Shown here piece by piece: positions 35,082-43,814 of a stretch of 64,000 nt of DNA. The stretch is from Candidatus Thiodiazotropha sp. (ex Monitilora ramsayi) (GTDB lineage: Bacteria; Pseudomonadota; Gammaproteobacteria; Chromatiales; Chromatiaceae): positions 62,001-126,000 of the forward strand of contig JAHXIP010000003.1 in the NCBI GenBank assembly GCA_025655575.1. The letters are read 5' to 3'. Both the position numbers and the translations under genes were made by a program. Below the pieces are notes generated by a model. The model was not told the origin of the DNA. It did no database searches and was given only the letters and a program-made list of their open reading frames with translations. How positions within the stretch are numbered: the stretch's first letter is position 1; every line of letters begins with the position of its first letter.

Positions 35082-36257
35082 TTACTCATCGGCTCTTGGC
35101 AACTCCTTGATATACAGATCCTGCTTGGAGAAAGGTATTTCTATACCCTCGTCGAGGAATCGCTTGTAGATAGCCGTATTCAGTGCATCCAACACTCGAC
35201 CACGCAGCTCTGGATTATTTACCCAGCAAAGCAGTTCGAAATCCAGCGAAGAAGCACCGAAAGTACGAAAGCGTACACGCGCTTCCGGCTCAGCGCACAC
35301 AGCATCAGACTCACTGGCAACCGACATCAGCACTTCTCGAACTTGATCGATATCTGAACCGTAGGCCACACCGACAGCAACCCTGATCCGATATTTTAAA
35401 TGGGGGCCACCGGATTCATTGACCACCTTTGAATTACCCATAATGGAATTTGGTATGGTTACCTCTACATCATCTCGGGTCAGCAACCTCGTACTCCGTA
35501 TTCCAATATGAGTCACCTTACCACGCAAACCACCTCCATCATCAAGCACCACATAGTCACCGATCTTGTACGGAGAGTCGGCCATGATAAATACACCTGA
35601 AAACAGATTTGCCAATGTATCTTTGGCTGCAAAACCAATTGCGATACCTGCGATACCTGCCGATGCTAGCCAGGCTGTCATATCCACATGCCATGACTGA
35701 AAGATAAAATAGACAGCAAAAACGATAATCGAAATTGCTATCAAATTAGTGAATAACGGTAAGGTTTGCGGTCTTACCAAGGCATTCGACTTTGCATGTT
35801 GGCTGGCTGCTGACAGTATTAACTTGGATGCACGAACAGCAAACAGCATCCAGAGAAAAATAAGTATTGAAATAACAAACGAAGTCATGGTGCCGCGAGA
35901 CTCTGCATCTACACCAGAGACAGCAGCTGCAACCAAGCCCCCAATTAAAGCTATCGTCCAAAACAGGGGATTGCGGATATGAGTCACAATCAGGTCGTCA
36001 ATATGCGTTGTGGTACGAGCAGTGAGGCGCCTGATCAGGGGGATCACCACCCACTCAACGACTTTCGCCAGAATGAGGAAGACAAAGAGTACCAGTAAGC
36101 CTTTAATCCAAGGTTGATTTCCAAACAACGCAACAATGGGTTCAAGCTGATCTGGCACATCTATCTTCTCGACCAGCTCTTCCATACCTTCGGTAAGAAC
36201 AGACTCAACGGGCGCTGTAGGCTCATCGATAGTGGTTTCAGTCTTTGTATCAGCCAT
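35082..36257 (-). CDS. MscS-family mechanosensitive channel
   Basis: 391 residues from ATG 36257, the first ATG in the frame (an upstream TTG at 36320 adds 21 residues). Four to five hydrophobic helices lead into the pore helix and beta domain: WLASAGIAGIAIGFAAKDTLA, NLFSGVFIMADSPYKIGDYV, RSTRLLTRDDVEVTIPNS. The C-terminal alpha/beta domain ends IEIPFSKQDLYI. It should open on osmotic downshock. The acidic N-terminus (about 35 residues) is extra to the minimal MscS. Confidence 0.93.
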   Translation of the reverse strand: MADTKTETTIDEPTAPVESVLTEGMEELVEKIDVPDQLEPIVALFGNQPWIKGLLVLFVFLILAKVVEWVVIPLIRRLTARTTTHIDDLIVTHIRNPLFWTIALIGGLVAAAVSGVDAESRGTMTSFVISILIFLWMLFAVRASKLILSAASQHAKSNALVRPQTLPLFTNLIAISIIVFAVYFIFQSWHVDMTAWLASAGIAGIAIGFAAKDTLANLFSGVFIMADSPYKIGDYVVLDDGGGLRGKVTHIGIRSTRLLTRDDVEVTIPNSIMGNSKVVNESGGPHLKYRIRVAVGVAYGSDIDQVREVLMSVASESDAVCAEPEARVRFRTFGASSLDFELLCWVNNPELRGRVLDALNTAIYKRFLDEGIEIPFSKQDLYIKELPRADE

Positions 36258-36361
36258 ATTAAATGTATTCTCTTTTATTATTTCATCTATTGTAGTAAAT
36301 ATTATTGAAGATATATTCAATTGAACTCAGGTAATCATTGAATCATCAACTGTTGATTTAT

Positions 36362-37903
36362 TTATTCAGCAAGTCGCGCACCAGTAATACTAGCTTTTAT
36401 ATTTGATAACTGAGCTTTGGTGAGCTTTGCAAAACCAAGATCTACAATTCGTTTTTTTCCTGCTGCCAGTTTCCCTTTATAGGAACGATTGACTTTTCGC
36501 ACTCTTCCACTGGTATCACGATATTGCACAGTCACTACAACATCTCTGACGTTGCTTGGCGTTGGATTAGACAATGCAGCTTTCAGTCTGCCATCATTAT
36601 CCAGCCCCGTTTGTAGTTTTATGTAATTTTGAGGATTATCTGACAAATCGAGCTCCATCAGAGAACGATAGGCTAACTTTCCCTGCGTTGACTTGTTTGA
36701 TGCAGCTTTCGTGTAGTAAGACTTGGCGCGCTTCAAATCACCTTCACGTTTCGCAATGTTGCCAAGTGAAGTGTACGCATTCGCAGTAGGCAGTAAGCGT
36801 ACACTTTTTTCCAGATCCCGCTTGGCAGCCGCAGTGGCCTTTAAGGTCTCATTGACCTGGCCTCGCATCAGGTAGTAGTAAAAAAATTCATCATTTAATT
36901 TTATTGCTTTGTCATAATGTCGCCTAGCTGTCTTATGGCGGTTATTTTTTTCTTCTACATCACCCAGCAACGCATGGAAATGTCCTTCGTTGGGCTCTAG
37001 ACGTATTGCTTTTTTCGCTAAGGACCTGGCCAAGCCTGAATCGTTATCCTTTAACGCCTTGCGTCCCTCATCATAGGCATCGTAGGCTGGTTTTGTGCGT
37101 TTAATATGCGCGGTCTTTTGCTTGAACCGGCGCTCACCACGAGTACCGCCCTGAGGCAGGGTGGCAACCGTCGCAAGGTTATTCTCAACCCTTTCCTGTG
37201 AGGGGGGATGACTGGCGAATAGACCACTGAGCCAATCCTGGTTTTTCCCCTCAGAAAGCCGTACGAATGTCTTTTGCAAATCGACCGCGCCTTGTGGGTC
37301 GTATCCAGCCTTAGACATATATTTCATCCCATAGAAATCTGACTCTCGCTCTGCATCCCGCCCATATTTTTGGGTCACCAGTTGCGCACCAATGCCTGCA
37401 CCAAGCGTGGCCAGCTGGGCATAGTCTTTATCCTGTGTACCGACTACTGTTGCCAACACAGCACCCTGAATCAGCATCCCACGAGACATACTGCTCGCCG
37501 TATGTTTTGCTGCCGCGTGCGTAATCTCATGCCCCAGCACGGCAGCCAGTTCCGCCTCACTCTCCAATTCTGTCAGTAAGCCCCTGTTGAGGGATATCTT
37601 ACCGCCAGGAAGTGCCCAGGCATTAGGCACAGAGCTGTTAAGCACCTTGAATTCGTAGGGCAGCTTGCGATCGCTGACAGCCGCAAGTTTTTGTCCCACC
37701 TCACTGACATAAGCCGTCAGCGCTTTATCCACCACGTAATCCCCTCCCTGAGACTGACGCAGGGGGGCATAGTTTTTTCTGCCAATTTCCAATTCCTGCG
37801 CCTCGGAAACCAGGCTCAATTGGTTCTTTCCCGTGACCGGGTTGACCGCACAACCGGTCAGTCCAGTCAAAACAATTAATAAAACAAGCAGAAGATTCTT
37901 CAT
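36362..37903 (-). CDS. M48 metallopeptidase lipoprotein with TPR repeats
   Basis: 513 residues. A lipoprotein signal ends at Cys18 in LTGC. The M48 zinc site is HEITH (H125, E126, H129) and the third ligand is in RDAERESDFYGMKYM. The middle and C-terminal parts (about 270-420) hold TPR-like repeats, and a final beta-rich domain (about 430-513) is not in BepA. It should cleave or chaperone proteins in the periplasm at the outer membrane. It is a second M48/TPR protein in this window, besides BepA. Confidence 0.9.
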   Translation of the reverse strand: MKNLLLVLLIVLTGLTGCAVNPVTGKNQLSLVSEAQELEIGRKNYAPLRQSQGGDYVVDKALTAYVSEVGQKLAAVSDRKLPYEFKVLNSSVPNAWALPGGKISLNRGLLTELESEAELAAVLGHEITHAAAKHTASSMSRGMLIQGAVLATVVGTQDKDYAQLATLGAGIGAQLVTQKYGRDAERESDFYGMKYMSKAGYDPQGAVDLQKTFVRLSEGKNQDWLSGLFASHPPSQERVENNLATVATLPQGGTRGERRFKQKTAHIKRTKPAYDAYDEGRKALKDNDSGLARSLAKKAIRLEPNEGHFHALLGDVEEKNNRHKTARRHYDKAIKLNDEFFYYYLMRGQVNETLKATAAAKRDLEKSVRLLPTANAYTSLGNIAKREGDLKRAKSYYTKAASNKSTQGKLAYRSLMELDLSDNPQNYIKLQTGLDNDGRLKAALSNPTPSNVRDVVVTVQYRDTSGRVRKVNRSYKGKLAAGKKRIVDLGFAKLTKAQLSNIKASITGARLAE

Positions 37904-38159
37904 TTCTTGGCCCAGTCTCTGTTTTTATTCCTACTGAGTTCAGGTTTTCAAGCTTATCGTCAAGCCGTCCAAACCATGTGCTATTTACCTGAATATCATC
38001 ATAATTTACAACCCATACTTTGTCCCGCAGATTGTCAGGGATTCACATTTATTGACATGTTATCAAGGCATACCGCTTATGAATGTAATTACCTGTTGTG
38101 TGAACAATCCACAGCAGGTGATGTCGGAATAATTGTCATTGAGATCAGTGAGATGGCGT

Positions 38160-38789
38160 ATGAACGAACAGATAGACAAGACAAGGCGGCATCTCATTCT
38201 TGGTAGCGGCATAGGCCTGCTGTCTCTTCCGGCATGGAGCGCTGGACGGCTGCTCACACCCCGCCAGACTGCCGGTCCATTCTATCCCGACCTTCCTCTG
38301 CCTGATAAGGATAGTGACCTGACGAAAATTTCAGGCAAGCCGGGCATTGCTACAGGAGAGATCACTGACCTTTCTGGGCAGGTATTTGATGCAGGTGGAA
38401 ATCCACTGGATAGCGTTCGAATAGAAATATGGCAATGTGATGCCAATGGACGATATCGCCATTCTGGTGACAACCAGGAAATTGCCATGGATCCATATTT
38501 CCAGGGGTTCGGCCATACTTTGACTGACCAAATGGGACGCTACCGTTTCCGTACCATCCGTCCTGTATCCTATCCAGGTCGCACGCCTCATATCCATGCA
38601 GCCGTTTTCCGCCAAGGGATGAGGCCTTTTGTCACCCAGATCTACATCGCTGACGATCCCCGCAATGCTGATGATTTCCTCTTTCAGCAAATTCCAGTGG
38701 AATTGAGGCCATTGGCAGTAACTGATTTTGTACCCTCAACTCAAAACGGAACCCGTTTTTCTGCAAACTTCGATTTCGTGCTTTTTTAA
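38160..38789 (+). CDS. Intradiol ring-cleavage dioxygenase family protein (PcaH-like)
   Basis: 209 residues from ATG 38160 (the frame opens 9 codons earlier without a site). A twin-arginine-like signal (TRRHLILGSGIGLLSLPA) is followed by the catechol/protocatechuate dioxygenase fold with TAGPFYPDLPL, IEIWQCDANGRYRH and PGRTPHIHAAVF. The Tyr of GRY and the two His of HIH are the Fe(III) ligands, with a second Tyr in RPVSYPG. The export signal sets it apart from cytoplasmic PcaGH. The substrate is unknown. Confidence 0.88.
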   Translation: MNEQIDKTRRHLILGSGIGLLSLPAWSAGRLLTPRQTAGPFYPDLPLPDKDSDLTKISGKPGIATGEITDLSGQVFDAGGNPLDSVRIEIWQCDANGRYRHSGDNQEIAMDPYFQGFGHTLTDQMGRYRFRTIRPVSYPGRTPHIHAAVFRQGMRPFVTQIYIADDPRNADDFLFQQIPVELRPLAVTDFVPSTQNGTRFSANFDFVLF

Positions 38790-38870
38790 TCGAGCCATCC
38801 CTTATAGAACAGCAGACACAAGCATTAACCGCCGCAACTTAAAACCATTACAGGCAACCTAGTCTGTCGC

Positions 38871-39479
38871 CTAATCATTGCCGACTACCCAACCCATGAA
38901 TAACTGTCTCGTTTTTCTATCGGCTTTACCCCACCAGTGCCTCAGCCTTTCACCCGGTTCAGATTGTGATTCTTGCATACCCGTTTCATTTTTCGTGGAA
39001 AATGAAGAAATACTTTGCTTAACAGACAGTGTTTGAGAAGAAACAGATCCTTCATATCCCGCTTTACTGGTAGACTTTGTCGACAAGTTTCCACGAACCA
39101 ATACCTCTCTCTTACCCTGAGGCGATCGAATCACTACAACAGGATTGGCCGCATAAGCATGTTTATTCCGTAACGCAGATTTATCCGGTTCAATGTGATA
39201 GATGGCACCTGTCATGGTATTAACTGATACTGAGAAAGGTTGGGAGACGACTACCGTTTCATAACCAAGATCCGGATCAGCAGCAATATCCTTATAACGT
39301 AAAACAATTCTATGGTTACCTTCGCTTAACTCTACACGATCCACGTGTTTCAGCAGTGATCCTTCACTCTCTTGTCCATCCACAGACAGGATCTCGAATA
39401 CATCATCAATCATCAGCTGAGCGGCATGACCCTGAGCTGACAATATGACAAGCAAAAGCGAAAGCATGGCCCTATTCAT
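38871..39479 (-). CDS. DUF2057 (YccT-like) exported protein
   Basis: 202 residues with a signal peptide (1-19, ending GHAAQ). The YccT/DUF2057 pattern is visible in FEILSVDGQESEGSLLKH, ELSEGNHRIVLRYKDI and YHIEPDK. The Ser/Thr-rich C-terminal part looks disordered and ends in a basic WWGKADRKTRQLF stretch. Function is unknown. It lies 100 bases after the porin on the same strand. Confidence 0.75.
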   Translation of the reverse strand: MNRAMLSLLLVILSAQGHAAQLMIDDVFEILSVDGQESEGSLLKHVDRVELSEGNHRIVLRYKDIAADPDLGYETVVVSQPFSVSVNTMTGAIYHIEPDKSALRNKHAYAANPVVVIRSPQGKREVLVRGNLSTKSTSKAGYEGSVSSQTLSVKQSISSFSTKNETGMQESQSEPGERLRHWWGKADRKTRQLFMGWVVGND

Positions 39480-39579
39480 ATTACCTCCCTCGCGATATCT
39501 CCGTAAACAGGCCCCGTAAACGCGTTATGGGGCCTTCTTGTAAACTTCACACTAACGATTCAAGCCGTACAGCAAAACC

Positions 39580-40743
39580 TCAGAATGAATATTTGGCTGC
39601 GAACTGTATCCGGTCAAGCTCACCTTCATCTCCATTGACTTTTTCAAGCTCACCCTGCAGATACATAACACCCAAAGTCAGCTGCTTAACCGGTGTATAC
39701 ATTAGATTGATCTGTATACTGCTTGCGCTTTCATTCAGACTGCCCGGTGCCGATGCAGGATTATCCACATCAACCATGCTGTAGATCAGATTGGAGCGCC
39801 ATTTGCTGTTCCACATATGTCGATAGGCCGCAAAACCGGCCACCGATTCCACCGCATCGAGGTCGCCGGTCACCGGATCAATAACCGCATCTCGCACCAC
39901 GCCTAAACTGGTATAGCGTCCCATGCCGTCTCCATAATTCACGGCGAATCTGATATCGTCTTGATCAAACACCTTCACCTTACCGCTGACGCCCAAACCC
40001 CAACCACTGGTTGAGTCCTCACGGGTACCATCATCGTATTTCAATTCACGAAGCAGGCCATTGAATCTAAGATGGCCCCAATTCGTCTTCATGGTGTAGT
40101 TTGCTGCAAGGTCCGGTACGGAGTTATCGTCATTTAATCCGACATCGGTAAATGTCTCAGGATTCTCCAGTGCAATCTGAAAGCCATTCCTGCTGTATCG
40201 AACCATCGGTTGCCGGATGAACACAGTACCCTCGGGCGCACCCAGAAAATCGAGCGCATCGGGCAAGGCCGCCGTATCCATGAAGGTGGACCAAGTCTGG
40301 CCGAACAGCCAATTGTCATAGGTCAGAAAATAGTGTCTCAGGCGTGGTGAAAAACTGTTACTGACAACCTCATTACCAAATCCTGTGGTCAGAAAATCCA
40401 TCTCCAAAACAACACCCAGTGAATGAGGCCCGCTCTTTGTCTTCGCCTTGAAATTGATACGGGATTCACGAGCAGTCATATCAAATACCTGATCTCCACC
40501 AGTGCCGCCTGTAGGGATAGACGAAGGTAAATAGAAGGTCCGCCCGGTACTACCGGCACCGCCAGCCAATGCACCGCTGTCGGTATCAGTCCACATTGCA
40601 CTTAACTTCGCGTAACCGCCAAGACTAAAATCCACATCTCCTCCAATAACATCTTTAAAATTGAATGCCGACGCACTGAGCGGCAGCATAGACAAAGCGC
40701 CGAACAGACATAGTATCGGCCTCGCTTTTACAGTCATGCTCAT
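39580..40743 (-). CDS. DcaP-like outer membrane porin
   Basis: 387-residue outer membrane beta-barrel. A signal peptide (1-26, SASAF) precedes repeated amphipathic beta-strands (VDFSLGGYAKLSAMWTDTD, LRHYFLTYDNWLFGQTWSTF, QINLMYTPVKQLTLGVMYL). The C-terminus FAAKYSF ends in the Phe recognised by the BAM complex. DcaP-type porins take up carboxylic acids. It may feed the aromatic dioxygenase encoded nearby, which is speculative. Confidence 0.88.
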   Translation of the reverse strand: MSMTVKARPILCLFGALSMLPLSASAFNFKDVIGGDVDFSLGGYAKLSAMWTDTDSGALAGGAGSTGRTFYLPSSIPTGGTGGDQVFDMTARESRINFKAKTKSGPHSLGVVLEMDFLTTGFGNEVVSNSFSPRLRHYFLTYDNWLFGQTWSTFMDTAALPDALDFLGAPEGTVFIRQPMVRYSRNGFQIALENPETFTDVGLNDDNSVPDLAANYTMKTNWGHLRFNGLLRELKYDDGTREDSTSGWGLGVSGKVKVFDQDDIRFAVNYGDGMGRYTSLGVVRDAVIDPVTGDLDAVESVAGFAAYRHMWNSKWRSNLIYSMVDVDNPASAPGSLNESASSIQINLMYTPVKQLTLGVMYLQGELEKVNGDEGELDRIQFAAKYSF

Positions 40744-40870
40744 AATTCCAGTCTCCTGTTTATATGCAGATTTATAATTATTTGAATCTGATCTGCGTAA
40801 TCTTTGAATTGCCGATACTATTCGTATCAGCCATTCCCGGATCGTGGCGTAAATAATCTTTATGCATCTC

Positions 40871-41473
40871 TTACTCTGATACTTCCTTCTCCTCCGTTTC
40901 TGGCCAATAGGTAGTAAAACCTTGACTCACAAGCATCTTGCCATCGAACCAGATCTGGAAGACCCACTCTCCCTCGACCAGTTCATACGCCTCACTCAAG
41001 GCATAAATATCGAGTGAAGTGACAATTCCATGGGTTGCCTTTCTGGTGATGACACGCTCTGACCAATTGACCTGGGTGCCGTCAGGTAAATGCATATCCG
41101 GATGGATCAACCGTCGAGTCAACTTTGGCCGATACTGATCAGGGGGTAGTTTTAGCCAGTACCTATATCCGAAGTAGGTACCTTTACGTAAAGGGATATG
41201 TGTGGCCGGCTTTGCAAATTCAACTTTCACACCGCGTATCATCTTACCGGTGTTGCTCTGTACATCTGCCACCACACGCCCTTTATCGAGGCTGTTAAAT
41301 AACCCGTATTCGGTCACCTTACCCCAGGGAACTTTCAAACCATCCTGCATGGCTGATGATGAAATATCTGCAGAAGTCTCACTGCCATGCACAAATTGCA
41401 GACCACCGAGAACCGTCACTGAAGCACATAACAAAAGTGAGTACTGCGTTTTCATGCCATTTACCAATTTCAT
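40871..41473 (-). CDS. Exported DUF3859-type protein
   Basis: About 200 residues from ATG 41473; ATG 41455 is an alternative and the frame opens at 41551. A signal peptide (YSLLLCASVTVLGGLQFVHG) is followed by a DUF3859-like domain, VTEYGLFNSLDKGRV, KGTYFGYRYWLKLP and WVFQIWFDGKMLVSQGFTTY. Function is unknown. It lies between a porin and a large secreted protein, all on the minus strand. Confidence 0.75.
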   Translation of the reverse strand: MKLVNGMKTQYSLLLCASVTVLGGLQFVHGSETSADISSSAMQDGLKVPWGKVTEYGLFNSLDKGRVVADVQSNTGKMIRGVKVEFAKPATHIPLRKGTYFGYRYWLKLPPDQYRPKLTRRLIHPDMHLPDGTQVNWSERVITRKATHGIVTSLDIYALSEAYELVEGEWVFQIWFDGKMLVSQGFTTYWPETEEKEVSE

Positions 41474-41578
41474 ATTGACCCATGACCTGATAATCAGCTG
41501 AATACAGGTCTCATAGCGTGGGCCGGCGATTGTCATACCGTCACCGACCAACTCGTTACGCTGGCACGCCGATCCTGG

Positions 41579-43210
41579 TTACTGTACAAACGCCTCGTGA
41601 ATGACCATCAGCATACGGGGATCGACGCCGATCTCAGGGCCGTTATCCGGATTACGATAGGGAAAGCTCGCAATCGGTCTCGCACAACCCAGATTTCCAG
41701 CGGGGTCGCTCGGATCACCGCTGCAGCCAGCCCCACCCCAACCGGGTCCGCCATCGGTCCAGTTGGGATGTGTCAGATACTCAACCACACCGCCACCCGG
41801 CTTGAAGCAGGCATTGGCAGGATTCCCACCGACACACCCCCCAGGATTGTGGATCTCTCCGGGATTCATGGCTGAGGCTGCCACCAGCACCGTCTCCACA
41901 TCACACAGGTCTTCCTCGATTTCGTAACCATAGAAGTTGTACTCTGTAGCGAAGAGATCCGCATTGTCCTTGACGTATTCACAGCCGGGACCGGACATCC
42001 GGTTGGTACGTATCCCTGCGATGACATTGACGCCGGGGTCAAGGGCAACGCTGCGCCTTAGATCGGCATCGTTGTACCCATCGAACGATGCAATGTTCAC
42101 CCGCTGACGAAACACGCCGGGGTTACAGCCGCTTGGGGTACCCGGAATCTCACCACGCAGACAGTCGCGTGAGCGTTGGCGGTCCGTCGCATAGATATTG
42201 CCGCTCTCATCAAAGGAGATCGCACGCAGGGAATCACGCCTCGAAGGGTCGTCATCATCCCTGCCCAGGCGGAAGTCAATCACATCGATCACCTTGGCAC
42301 GATTTCGTCTCTTATCGAGTTCAAAGTCCTCACGGTCTTCTTGCCGCAATCGTTTATTACCGTTCGAGCCCACACCACGGCTCTGCTTATCCACACCCGC
42401 CATCCAGTCAATGACCAAGACGGCGCCACCATGGAAAGTGCTGACGTACATACCGCGATCATCAAACATGATGCCGGCGAAGCAGCCCCACAAATCGTGT
42501 CCCGGTTTACCACGGGCGGGACGGCTATATTCGTCGATCACTTCCAGTGTCTGTTGATCGATCACCAGCAGGCGGCTGTTACCGGCACGCTGATCGGTAC
42601 TGCTTACCGGTGGGAAGTACATATCCGCCTCAAGCCCAGTCGCGGCATCTGCTGAGCGATCTGAATTGGAAGCATTAAAGAAATTGGCATCACAGACCGC
42701 CTGGATGATATTGCCGTTAGGCATCATCTGACTGCCCAGGGGACGCGGTACTGTGCCATACCCCTCAGGTCCGTCAGGATTATCCATCAACGACTTGTAC
42801 GAGACCGTACGGATAGGTGTGCCGTCCCGGTGTAATTCCGTCAAGCCCTGCTGACCGGCACTGGTGATAAAGGCATGGCCGTTGAGCCCTCCTGAAAGTA
42901 CCCCGGTCGGCTTCCAGGGTCCGGGGCAGTCGAAATCATCGGGACAGATATCGGTACCCGCGTTGAGTGCATTGAATGGATTATTGACCGTCAGGCCAGG
43001 AGTGCCCGTGAAAATATTCATTTCTATGACCTGGCCCGGCCCATTGGCATCCGCAAAGGGGGCATTCATGGCATTGGCCATCATATAATTGCCCTCAATA
43101 CAGACATGCATGCCCGCCTCATCGAGGTCATGGGCGGCAAGTCCCCCCGTAAGCAGCGTCAGCCCAGCGGCAACACCGGTCATGATGAGCTTCACAGTGA
43201 ATCTCTTCAT
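41579..43210 (-). CDS. Large secreted Cys-rich protein, propeller-like, unknown function
   Basis: 543 residues from ATG 43210, which has GGAGGAGAG 5 bases upstream (the frame opens at 43294). The signal peptide is about residues 1-25, ending GGLAAHD. The mature part has at least 14 cysteines, NHL-like or propeller-like beta segments (GNIIQAVCDANFF, RLLVIDQQTLEVIDEYS, ISFDESGNIYATDRQ) and Gly/Pro-rich loops. I assign no family. It should be periplasmic or extracellular with disulfides. It is the first gene of a minus-strand cluster of envelope proteins. Confidence 0.75.
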   Translation of the reverse strand: MKRFTVKLIMTGVAAGLTLLTGGLAAHDLDEAGMHVCIEGNYMMANAMNAPFADANGPGQVIEMNIFTGTPGLTVNNPFNALNAGTDICPDDFDCPGPWKPTGVLSGGLNGHAFITSAGQQGLTELHRDGTPIRTVSYKSLMDNPDGPEGYGTVPRPLGSQMMPNGNIIQAVCDANFFNASNSDRSADAATGLEADMYFPPVSSTDQRAGNSRLLVIDQQTLEVIDEYSRPARGKPGHDLWGCFAGIMFDDRGMYVSTFHGGAVLVIDWMAGVDKQSRGVGSNGNKRLRQEDREDFELDKRRNRAKVIDVIDFRLGRDDDDPSRRDSLRAISFDESGNIYATDRQRSRDCLRGEIPGTPSGCNPGVFRQRVNIASFDGYNDADLRRSVALDPGVNVIAGIRTNRMSGPGCEYVKDNADLFATEYNFYGYEIEEDLCDVETVLVAASAMNPGEIHNPGGCVGGNPANACFKPGGGVVEYLTHPNWTDGGPGWGGAGCSGDPSDPAGNLGCARPIASFPYRNPDNGPEIGVDPRMLMVIHEAFVQ

Positions 43211-43447
43211 TCTCTCCTCCGCGACCAATTGTTCTTGTTTAAGTGGATACGCGGCATTCATCTCAGTGGATTCGACTTCCGTTGATTCATGCATTCACGT
43301 ACTAAGGCCTGTTAACACATACTCACTGGCCTCAGTGGGATTGATCGAAACCTGAATCTATTTGTGGTTTTGGCAGGTATAGCTAGTTAGGGAATAGAAC
43401 ACTGATCCAACGTTTCTATTAACCCAGCGATCCAATAGTTCTCTTTC

Positions 43448-43814
43448 ATGACTACAAGAATGTCGCTGAGAGATTACATTGCAGCTTCGCGTGAGCGGCT
43501 GTATCGGTTGGCGCTTGCCTGGTGTAACGATGAAATCGTTGGCTGATGATCTGGTCCAGGTGACAGTTGCTGTCGGCATTGCCAAGCGGAAACAGTTGCG
43601 GGATCACAGCAAGGTGTTCGCCTGGCTATACACTATTATGAGCAACAAATGGTATCGATACTTACAGCAGAAAAAGTTACTTTACGACACACTCGATGAC
43701 CAATTACCGTCTCATGATTTCGGACCATCAGCCCAATGCCAGGAACTGGAACTGAATCTAACCCATCTCGTGCATGCACGCTTGTGCGAGTTCGATCGCC
43801 AGTTTTACGTGTAA
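43448..43814 (+). pseudogene. Decayed ECF-type sigma factor gene (frameshifted and truncated)
   Basis: The first frame from ATG 43448 reads SLRDYIAASRERLYRLALAW then stops at 43544. The next frame continues SLADDLVQVTVAVGIAKRKQ and VFAWLYTIMSNKWYRYLQ, the sigma-70 region 2 pattern. A single indel near 43525-43540 joins the two. Region 4 with its helix-turn-helix is absent: the frame runs into the end of the opposite-strand gene and stops at 43814. The first part is readable sigma sequence, the last part is not. Confidence 0.8.

Noticed and set aside
42088..42655. Plus-strand ORFs opposite the secreted Cys-rich protein
   Set aside because: Antisense frames of a well-supported gene with a strong ribosome-binding site.
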